Assembly (NCBI GenBank): GCA_021779875.1
Contig: JAJXZV010000230.1
Coordinates: 1-17,311 of the forward strand
Source: Pseudomonadota bacterium
GTDB taxonomy: Bacteria > Pseudomonadota > Gammaproteobacteria > Steroidobacterales > Steroidobacteraceae
Direction of reading: 5' to 3'
Length of the DNA stretch: 17,311 nt
Numbering within the stretch: position 1 is the stretch's first letter; every line of letters begins with the position of its first letter. The notes beneath the pieces are model-generated. The model searched no databases, was not told where the DNA came from, and worked only from the letters and a program-made list of their open reading frames with translations. Made by a program: the position numbers and the translations under genes. Below, piece by piece: positions 5,093 through 11,177 of this stretch.

Positions 5093-7963
5093 CTACTTCG
5101 CGGCCTTGGCCGTCCGCCGTGCGGGCCGGATCAGCAGGCCGCCGAGCGCGGCCGCCAGCAGCGCGGTGAGCGTGGGATCGAACGGCCGGCCCGGATCGTA
5201 GGCGCATCCGCCGCCGCCGGAGTCACCGACCGCCACGGACAGGCTCGCCTGGTTGTTGGTGGGCACGGGATCCTTCAGATCCGAACTCACCGTGCCGGTG
5301 ACGCTCATGCGGCCCGCCGTGACCAGCCGCACCGAGAAGGTCGCCGAGTACTGCGCGCCGGCGGCGAGCGCCGGGGTCGTGCAGGTCACGATGGCTCCCG
5401 CGGCCGTGCAGGTCGAGCCGCTGCCCGAACTCACGAAGGTCATGCCGCTCGGCAGGGTGATGGTCATCTTCACGTTCGTGGTGCCGATGCCCGCGACGTT
5501 GGTGACCGTCGCCGTGAGGGAGGCGACGTCACCGGCCCGGAAGATCCCGGCGCCGGTGCCGAGCTGCAGCTGCAGGTCCGCAAGCCCGGTGATCGTCAGG
5601 GACACCGAGGCGGTGTCGTTGTCGGGCTGCTGATCGCGCTCCTGCGCGCTGGTGCCGAACAGGGCCGAGACCGGTCCGTCCACCGCCCCGGAGACCGTCA
5701 GGGTGCCGGTCACGGCGGCGCCGCTCGCCATCGTGCCGATGGCGCAGTCCACCGAGCCGTCGATGCTCGAGTACGTGCACGTGCCCTGACTGATCGCGAT
5801 CGACTGATACACCAGCCCCGGCGGCAGGAAGGCGGCCGCCTGGGCACCATTGGCCGTATCCGGGCCGTGATTGGTGACCGTGAACGCGATGTCCGTGTTG
5901 GTCCCGGAGTTCACCGGGGTCGCGCTGCCGCTCGCCGTGATGCCCATGTCCGCGTTGCCGGTGACCTGAACGTGCACCGTCGCCGTATTGTTGGCGAGAA
6001 TCGGGTCGATCGGCGCCGTGGAGGACACGTTGCCGACGATGGTCAGCGTTCCCGGTGAGGTGGTGGAACCGACCAGCGTCGCCGTCGCCAGGTCGCCGAC
6101 CGCCATGGTGCCCACGGTGCAGGTCACCACGCCCGCCGAGACCGTGCAGGGGCTGGTGCCCGCGGTGGTGGTCACCGAGGCGCTGGTCAGCGTGTACCCG
6201 GCCGGCAGCGCGTTGGTATAGATGAGCACGCCGCTCGCCGAGGTGGTCGCCGACGGATCGTTGTGCGCCACGATGGTGACGGTGATCGAGTCACCCGTGA
6301 AACTCTGGTCCGGCGCCGTCATGTTCTCGATGTGCACGTCGGCCGTGTGCACGAACAGCTCGAACGCGCCGATGTCGCACACGAAATTCCCGTCGAGATT
6401 GCCGTCCGCCGGGCGGATGTCGCCGCGCTGGTCGTTGTTCGGACATCTGCTGTTGTCGCCGGCGTCGATCGCCGGGCTGTTCGCGGGCAGCGCCATGGTC
6501 TCGGTCGGGCCGCCGTTGTTGCCGAGCGCCTGCACCTGCGGGTTCGTGTTCTTCAAATCGCCCGCGGCGGTGAGATTGCAGCTGTCCGCGTCCTCCAGGT
6601 TGTGGCCGAGCGAGGTCAGGAAGTTGCTCGCGGAGCCGCTGCCGGCGCTGCCGCAGTTCGACAGGACATTGGTGGTGCCGGTCACCACGTTGTTGGCGAT
6701 GATCGTGTTGACGTAGGTGAACTGACCCGACCCGAAGGAACTCAGGCCGGCGCCGCTCGGCGCCTCGGTCGTGCTGGTCGGCGAGATCTTATTGCCGTCC
6801 AGCGTCACGTTGACGAGATTGACCCGGCCATTGGTCGAGATCGCGCCGCCCGTGTCCTGCGCCACGTTGCCGCTCACGGTGGTGTTGGTGAGATTGTCGA
6901 TGGTGGTCGAGCGGCCCGAGATCGCGCCGCCGCCGATCGCGGTGTTGCCGACCAGCGCGCTCGCGCGGATGTCGGTGGTGTGCAGGCCGGTGTCGAAGAT
7001 GCCGCCGCCGTTCTCGGCGTGATTCGGCTTCGAGAACGCCGCATTCGTGACCATGGTGCCGATGGTGGTCGACGTGATGGTCATCCCGGCGGACCCGTAG
7101 ATGCCGCCGCCGTTCGCGGCGGCCGTGTTGCCGCTGACCACGGAGCCGGTCAGCGTGAGCGGCGCCGCGTTGTAGATGCCGCCGCCGTCCGCGCCGCTGA
7201 TGCAGTCGATGACGTGCACGTCGGTCAGCGTGACCGAGTCGATGGCCACCGCGGTCTCCTCGCCGCCGTGGCCGCCGCCGCCGCCCATGCCGCCGCCACC
7301 GCTGCCGCTGCCGTGGGTGATGGTCGGGTCGAGCAGGTTGGTGGCCGCCGAGGTGCCGATGGCGATGCCGCCGCCATGGCGCTTGAACTGCCAGATCTTC
7401 CCGTCGGCGGTGGTTTCGATGTTCACCGGCGGCGGGGTATAGCCGTTCAGCACCGTCAGGCCGCTGATCGAGACGCTGATGTTCGTGCTCACCGCTTCGA
7501 TGTGGAACACCCGATCCGCGGCGCCCGCGCCCTGGTCCGCGGTCGACCACTCGATCACGGTCTTGCCAGAACCGGCGCCGACGATGTTGGTCGAGTCGGT
7601 GATGTTCAGGTCGCCGATCGAGGCGTCGTGGGTCGCGACCGCGACGTAGCCGGAGGCGGTGGACGCGGCGTAGGTCTCGTCCGCACCCTTGATGGTCAGG
7701 ATGATGGGATTGTTCGGATCGTTGATGCCGCTCAAGTCGATGGTATCGACGCCCGCGAGGGCGTTCGACTCCATGATGGCCGCCCGCAGCGTGCATTGTC
7801 CGGCGGCGTCGGCGCAGATGCCGTCGCCCGGATGGGCATCGACCGTATCGGCGGTACTGTTCACGGTGAAAGTGGCCGCGTGGGCCGGCAGCGCGCCGGC
7901 GCACGTCAGGGCAGCGAGGAGCGCGAGGGCCTTGAGGCGCGTCGCGCTGGTGGTAAGGTTCAT
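5093..7963 (-). CDS. JDVT-CTERM-type surface protein: CSLREA, parallel beta-helix, choice-of-anchor Q and DUF11 repeats
   Basis: This 956-residue exported protein is built from recognisable modules. A signal peptide covers about 1-29 (ends PAHA). A CSLREA-type motif (CTLRAAI) lies within about 30-75. A right-handed beta-helix with repeated GGGI turns spans about 190-490 and is broken by a Gly/His-rich insert near 215-234. A choice-of-anchor Q motif (NSPAIDAGDNSRCPNND...CDIGAFE) covers about 494-535. Three DUF11-type Ig-like repeats follow at about 540-667, 668-793 and 794-912, and then the sorting signal. The protein is probably an adhesin-like or structural surface protein displayed on the outer face. 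ATG 7963 has GGAG seven bases upstream. It lies 33 bp after the outer-membrane protein gene, and the CPBP protease follows 1 bp after its TAG. The calls rest on motif recognition, and the ligand is unknown. Confidence 0.85.
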   Translation of the reverse strand: MNLTTSATRLKALALLAALTCAGALPAHAATFTVNSTADTVDAHPGDGICADAAGQCTLRAAIMESNALAGVDTIDLSGINDPNNPIILTIKGADETYAASTASGYVAVATHDASIGDLNITDSTNIVGAGSGKTVIEWSTADQGAGAADRVFHIEAVSTNISVSISGLTVLNGYTPPPVNIETTADGKIWQFKRHGGGIAIGTSAATNLLDPTITHGSGSGGGGMGGGGGHGGEETAVAIDSVTLTDVHVIDCISGADGGGIYNAAPLTLTGSVVSGNTAAANGGGIYGSAGMTITSTTIGTMVTNAAFSKPNHAENGGGIFDTGLHTTDIRASALVGNTAIGGGAISGRSTTIDNLTNTTVSGNVAQDTGGAISTNGRVNLVNVTLDGNKISPTSTTEAPSGAGLSSFGSGQFTYVNTIIANNVVTGTTNVLSNCGSAGSGSASNFLTSLGHNLEDADSCNLTAAGDLKNTNPQVQALGNNGGPTETMALPANSPAIDAGDNSRCPNNDQRGDIRPADGNLDGNFVCDIGAFELFVHTADVHIENMTAPDQSFTGDSITVTIVAHNDPSATTSASGVLIYTNALPAGYTLTSASVTTTAGTSPCTVSAGVVTCTVGTMAVGDLATATLVGSTTSPGTLTIVGNVSSTAPIDPILANNTATVHVQVTGNADMGITASGSATPVNSGTNTDIAFTVTNHGPDTANGAQAAAFLPPGLVYQSIAISQGTCTYSSIDGSVDCAIGTMASGAAVTGTLTVSGAVDGPVSALFGTSAQERDQQPDNDTASVSLTITGLADLQLQLGTGAGIFRAGDVASLTATVTNVAGIGTTNVKMTITLPSGMTFVSSGSGSTCTAAGAIVTCTTPALAAGAQYSATFSVRLVTAGRMSVTGTVSSDLKDPVPTNNQASLSVAVGDSGGGGCAYDPGRPFDPTLTALLAAALGGLLIRPARRTAKAAK
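5096..5218 (-). other. JDVT-CTERM-like C-terminal sorting signal (residues 916-956)
   Basis: The last 41 residues have the tripartite form of a protein-sorting tail. There is a Gly run with one Cys (GGGGC, Cys920), then DP and FDPTL, a hydrophobic helix at 931-945 and a basic cluster (RPARRTAKAAK). The Cys plus FDPTL pattern matches what I recall of JDVT-CTERM. The adjacent CPBP protease supports it. The basic tail would stay cytoplasmic and cleavage would fall near the helix. I expect the Cys to be modified or anchored after cleavage, as proposed for related MYXO-CTERM and GlyGly-CTERM tails, but this is inference. Confidence 0.75.
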
Positions 7964-7996
7964 GGTGGTCTCCGCTTTGATTCCGTTATGCTCTTC
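7964..7996 (-). promoter_or_regulatory. 33-bp gap with ribosome site for the surface protein
   Basis: The gap between the outer-membrane protein stop (TAA at 7997-7999) and the ATG at 7963 carries GGAG about seven bases before the ATG. There is no hairpin, so read-through from the upstream gene is likely. Confidence 0.4.
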
Positions 7997-8839
7997 TTAA
8001 GGCTCTCTGGGCTCGATCCAGTCGCGCGGGGCGCTCTTCCAGCCGATCGACACGCCGGCGCCCCAGGACGGCGTGCTGTTGGTGAATCCGGCCGCGAGGT
8101 ACGGCCGGATCGTCATGTGGTGCGGTCCGCTCAAGATCAGGAAGATCGACGCCTGTTCGATCGGGTCGTCGCCGGGGATCGCCGAGGGCCGATAGTCGAA
8201 ACTCACCCCGGCCCGCACGCCGTCGGTGAACAGCATGTCCGCGCCGACGCCGCCGTAGGCGACGTTGCGCAGGCGCAGCAGCGTGGGGCTGCCGCGCACG
8301 ATGTAGCCGGCGGTCGCGAACAGCCCGAACCGGTCGAACTCCTTGAGGGCGTCGATCTGCGCCGCGTAATCGTTCTCGCCCGTTCCCAGGCCCTGCGCGG
8401 CGTCGGCCGTGCCGAATTTGATGCGCGCGGACATGTCCACGTAGAAGCGCGCCTCGTCGGAGTGCAGCACGTCGTACACCGTGGCGGCGGCGATCACGTC
8501 GCCGAGGCCGGAGTGGGTGCCGCCCGGTCCGGGCGCGAACTCGCCCGTGGCATCGACGATGGTCGCCGGTCCCGACACGCTGACGTAGGGGACCGTGACG
8601 CGCACCTCGAACTGATCGACGCGGTAGGCGCCGGTCAGCGGCACGTAGGTCTCGTCGATCGTCTGCGAGCCGCCGTAGCTGCCGCTCGAGTAGTCGTAGC
8701 CCACGGCGGCGCGGAAGGAGGAGTCGGCGAGCGCCGCGTGCGCGGCGAGCGTGGCGGCCAGCAGTGCGCACGCGCCGGGCATCCCTGCCCGGCGCGTGCG
8801 CGATCCGTCGTGAGTCGAAGCGTGAGTCGGTGAGTTCAC
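7997..8839 (-). CDS. Outer-membrane beta-barrel protein, MetA-pathway/transporter-like
   Basis: This 280-residue exported protein is predicted to sit in the outer membrane. A signal peptide runs through residue 38 or so: a basic n-region RTRR, then MPGACALLAATLAAHAALA and a cleavage site before DSS. The mature part alternates short hydrophobic and polar stretches with many Gly and aromatic residues. It carries GLGDVIAAATVYDVL, a hallmark of the phenol-degradation MetA-like barrel group, and ends GAGVSIGWKSAPRDW. I took GTG 8839 as the start because the basic n-region is needed. The internal ATG at 8782 would leave an uncharged signal peptide. The stop of the Asp-Arg repeat gene lies 11 bp upstream and the surface protein starts 33 bp downstream, so this is the middle gene of one operon. 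Its transported substrate is not evident. Confidence 0.75.
   Translation of the reverse strand: MNSPTHASTHDGSRTRRAGMPGACALLAATLAAHAALADSSFRAAVGYDYSSGSYGGSQTIDETYVPLTGAYRVDQFEVRVTVPYVSVSGPATIVDATGEFAPGPGGTHSGLGDVIAAATVYDVLHSDEARFYVDMSARIKFGTADAAQGLGTGENDYAAQIDALKEFDRFGLFATAGYIVRGSPTLLRLRNVAYGGVGADMLFTDGVRAGVSFDYRPSAIPGDDPIEQASIFLILSGPHHMTIRPYLAAGFTNSTPSWGAGVSIGWKSAPRDWIEPREP
8766..8801. repeat. Perfect 15-bp inverted repeat spanning an internal start codon
   Basis: GCGCACGCGCCGGGC at 8766-8780 pairs perfectly with 8787-8801 around a six-base loop. It lies inside the signal-peptide codons of the outer-membrane protein, and the alternative ATG (8782) overlaps the stem-loop junction. No T-run follows on the minus strand, so it is not a classical terminator. 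It could lower translation initiation or protect or stall the transcript. Confidence 0.7.
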
Positions 8840-8850
8840 GATGCGCCGCT

Positions 8851-9402
8851 CTACGGGGTCGGCGGAGCGGCCTTCGAGGCCTGCTCACGCTGTTGCGTCT
8901 GCTCGCGCTCCTGTTGACGGGCCCGTTCCTGCGTCGTGATCTGCGCGCGCGTGAGCGCCTTCGGCAGTTTCGCGCCGCGCTCGCGGGCGCGCGTCTGCAT
9001 CTGCTGCTGGTGTTCGAGCCGGTACTGGATGCGCTCCTGCGCGTTCGCCGTGTTGCGCAGCTTCTCCTGGTACGCCGTGCGTTCCTCGGCGGTCATCAGG
9101 TTGTTGCCGTAGATCCGGTCGCGCGTGCGCAACTGATCGTGCGTGCGATCGTGCAGGCGATCCTGGGTGCGATCCCGGGTCATGTCGCGGTCCTGGGTGC
9201 GATCCATGGTCCGGTCCGTGGTTCGGTCCATGAGACGGTCGCGATCCTGCTGTCGGGTCTGGTCGCCGGAGCGTGTCTGGCTGCTCTGGCCGCCGCCGCC
9301 GGGTGCGCCCTGCGCGCTCTGCGCGAGCGCACCGGTCGTGCCCGCGGCGGCCAGGGCGACCCCGAGGATCACGGGAATCAATCGATCGGTTCTTAGAAGC
9401 AT
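8851..9402 (-). CDS. Small secreted protein with an Asp-Arg repeat region
   Basis: The 183-residue product has a signal peptide (residues 1-27, cleavage after GALA). A Gly/Gln/Ser linker follows, then a strongly repetitive charged region at 53-96 (DRTTDRTMDRTQDRDMTRDR and similar). The C-terminal segment at 97-180 contains IYGNNLMTAEERTAYQEKLR and an Arg/Gln-rich helix. That segment resembles a short helical domain seen in uncharacterised proteobacterial secreted proteins, which I cannot name with certainty. The start is ATG 9402, supported by GGAG eight bases upstream. The frame stays open back to 9528, but the extra 42 residues look non-coding. The repeat has a net alternating charge and could be extended or helical, for example binding polyanions or a surface. 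It leads a run of three envelope genes. Confidence 0.8.
   Translation of the reverse strand: MLLRTDRLIPVILGVALAAAGTTGALAQSAQGAPGGGGQSSQTRSGDQTRQQDRDRLMDRTTDRTMDRTQDRDMTRDRTQDRLHDRTHDQLRTRDRIYGNNLMTAEERTAYQEKLRNTANAQERIQYRLEHQQQMQTRARERGAKLPKALTRAQITTQERARQQEREQTQQREQASKAAPPTP
9115..9246 (-). repeat. In-frame tandem-like DRT/DR repeat DNA
   Basis: Units of about four codons encoding D-R-T-x are repeated with variations (DRT, TDRT, TQDR). At DNA level the plus strand shows recurring GCGATCC / GGTCC / GGGT blocks. Copies have diverged, so this is a degenerate tandem repeat coding region rather than a recent expansion. Confidence 0.6.
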
Positions 9403-9592
9403 TGCGAGTCTCCTCAATGGTCCATTCGTGGTGAAACTGCCACGAAGGATCCGCTGATTTCGCGGCGCGGATAATCGGCCGCTGTACCTAGGCCGGTCGT
9501 GGCATCTACCCAGGCAAGTCCGTGTCAAGACCTAGTTCGGCGGGAGGCGGCGCAGCCGCCGCCGGCGGGATCCTCGATGCCGCGCCCGCCGG
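9403..9592 (-). promoter_or_regulatory. Upstream region of the secreted-protein operon
   Basis: This is a 190-bp gap after the rtcB stop. Read on the minus strand it has TTGACA (9528-9523), a perfect -35 hexamer, but no good -10 at 16-18 bp. GATTAT lies at 9476-9471. An inverted repeat (TTCGTGG at 9425-9431 and CCACGAA at 9440-9446) sits about 20 bases before the ATG and would fold in the 5' leader. A small GC hairpin at 9546-9560 follows rtcB. The promoter is likely here but not defined. Confidence 0.35.
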
Positions 9593-11023
9593 TCAGCCCT
9601 TGATGCAGACCAGCGGCTCGAGCCGCGCGACCTTGCGCGCCAAGCCGGCCGCCTCGGCCACCTCGACCACGCGATCGACGCTCTTGTAGGCATCCGGCGC
9701 CTCCTCGGCGACGCCGCGCATCGAGGCACTGCGCACCAGGATGCCGCGCTCCGCGAGATCCGCGACGACCTGCCTGCCGCTCCAGCGCCGCGATGCCGCG
9801 GTGCGCGACAGGCTGCGCCCCGCGCCATGACAGGCCGACCCGAAGGCCGGATTCGACGCGCCGGGAGCGCCGATCAGGATGAACGAACCGGTGCCCATCG
9901 AGCCGCCGACCAGCACCGGCTGGCCGATTGCACGCAGCGAGTCGGGCAGGGCGGGGTCGCCGGGCCCAAGCGCGCGGGTCGCGCCCTTGCGATGCACGAA
10001 CAGCCGGCGCGGCCGGCCGTCGACGAGGTGAGTTTCCTCCTTGCAGGTGTTGTGCGAGACGTCGTACAGCAGCCGCGGCCGGGCGGCCGGCAACAGCGCC
10101 GCGAAGGATTCGCGCACCCAATGGGTGATGACCTGCCGATTCGCGAGCGCGCAATTGATGGCGGCCCTCATGGCGCCGAGGTAGCGCCTGCCGAGATCGG
10201 ACTGGATCGGCGCGCAGGCGAGCTCCCGATCGGGCAGACGGATGCCGAACGCCGGCGCGGCCAGCACCATCTCGTGCAGATAGTCGGTGCCTATCTGGTG
10301 GCCGAGCCCGCGCGAACCGCAGTGAATGGTCACCACGAGCTCGCCGCGGACGAGGCCGAGCGTGCCCGCGGCCGCCGGGTCGTCGATCCGCGTGACCGCC
10401 TGGATTTCCAGGTAATGATTTCCCGAGCCGAGCGTGCCCACTTCTTCGCGCATGCGCGCGAACGCGCGCGCCGACACGTCGCCCGGCTTGGCGTGCGGCA
10501 CCTGGCCGCCGTCCTCGATGCGCGCCAGGTCGGCCGCCTCTCCGTAGCCCTGCAGGACGGCCCAGTGCGCGCCGCCGGTCATGACGTCGGCCAGCTGCGA
10601 GTCGTTGAGGCGCACATGGCCGGTGCGACCCATGCCCGCGGGCACCCGCCGCGCCAGATCATCGGCGAACGCGTGCCGCAGCGGCGCGAATTGCGCGAGC
10701 GAGATGCCGGTGAGCAGGGTGCGCACGCCGCAGGAGATGTCGAAGCCCACGCCGCCGGCGGAGACGACGCCGCCCGCGTCTGGATCGAAGGCGGCCACAC
10801 CGCCGATCGGAAAACCATAGCCCCAATGCGCATCGGGCATGGCGTGCGCGGCGCCGACGATGCCCGGCAGCCGGGTGACGTTGGCGAGCTGTTCGCCCAC
10901 CCGATCATCCATGGCCGCGAGCAGGGTCTCGTCGGCGTACAGGATGGCGGGCACCCGCATGTCCTTGCCGTGCCGCAGGCGCCACGCCGCGGGTCCCATC
11001 CGTTCCCAGTTCTCGCGCTGCAT
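9593..11023 (-). CDS. rtcB: tRNA/RNA-splicing ligase RtcB
   Basis: RtcB is the GTP- and Mn-dependent RNA ligase that joins a 2',3'-cyclic phosphate or 3'-phosphate end to a 5'-OH. The 476-residue product carries the full active site at nearly the same numbering as Pyrococcus horikoshii RtcB. It has D95 and C98 in GFDISCGVR, H203 in GSGNH, H234 in IHCGSRG, H324 in SHN, and the guanylylated histidine H399 in ACHGAGR. MGTGSF and AYKSVDRV are also present. At 476 residues it is longer than the about 408-residue E. coli RtcB. ATG 11023 is preceded by AAGG. No archease, RtcA or sigma-54 regulator RtcR is beside it, so control and partners are unclear. It is divergent from the ThDP enzyme. Confidence 0.97.
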   Translation of the reverse strand: MQRENWERMGPAAWRLRHGKDMRVPAILYADETLLAAMDDRVGEQLANVTRLPGIVGAAHAMPDAHWGYGFPIGGVAAFDPDAGGVVSAGGVGFDISCGVRTLLTGISLAQFAPLRHAFADDLARRVPAGMGRTGHVRLNDSQLADVMTGGAHWAVLQGYGEAADLARIEDGGQVPHAKPGDVSARAFARMREEVGTLGSGNHYLEIQAVTRIDDPAAAGTLGLVRGELVVTIHCGSRGLGHQIGTDYLHEMVLAAPAFGIRLPDRELACAPIQSDLGRRYLGAMRAAINCALANRQVITHWVRESFAALLPAARPRLLYDVSHNTCKEETHLVDGRPRRLFVHRKGATRALGPGDPALPDSLRAIGQPVLVGGSMGTGSFILIGAPGASNPAFGSACHGAGRSLSRTAASRRWSGRQVVADLAERGILVRSASMRGVAEEAPDAYKSVDRVVEVAEAAGLARKVARLEPLVCIKG

Positions 11024-11177
11024 GCGAACGCCTTGCGGAGGTCCGCGTAGCGGGTGACCGTGCGCCCGTCATCCTGGAAGCCGGCGCGGCACGAGTCGAT
11101 GCGAGCTACTACGTAGGGCGGGTGCCCCGACCCGCGGCATCGGCGGCTGGTATCATGCCCGCGCGATCGGTCATCGA
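11024..11177. promoter_or_regulatory. Divergent intergenic region of rtcB and the ThDP enzyme
   Basis: These 154 bp must hold the promoters of both genes. For the plus gene TATCAT at 11151-11156 is a fair -10, 21 bases before the ATG. A -35 is not clear. An inverted repeat GCGGGT/ACCCGC spans 11118-11135 with a six-base loop and is preceded by GTAGG. That arrangement resembles a short palindromic element common between genes in GC-rich proteobacteria. I see no strong minus-strand promoter. Confidence 0.35.

Noticed and set aside
7997-8782. Shorter start for the barrel protein at ATG 8782
   Set aside because: It would remove the basic n-region of the signal peptide and lacks a spaced ribosome site. 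The hairpin also covers it.
6263-8833. Plus-strand open frame of about 850 codons opposite the surface and barrel genes
   Set aside because: Antisense to convincing signal-peptide-bearing genes, with low-complexity His/Arg/Val/Asp composition. The sense frame has domains.
9115-9246. Repeats resembling a CRISPR array
   Set aside because: Units are irregular, short (about 12 bases), in frame and without spacers. They encode the DRT protein repeat.
9403-9528. N-terminal extension of the DR-repeat protein
   Set aside because: Arg/Pro/Cys-rich leader before a clean signal peptide and a well-spaced GGAG at the later ATG.
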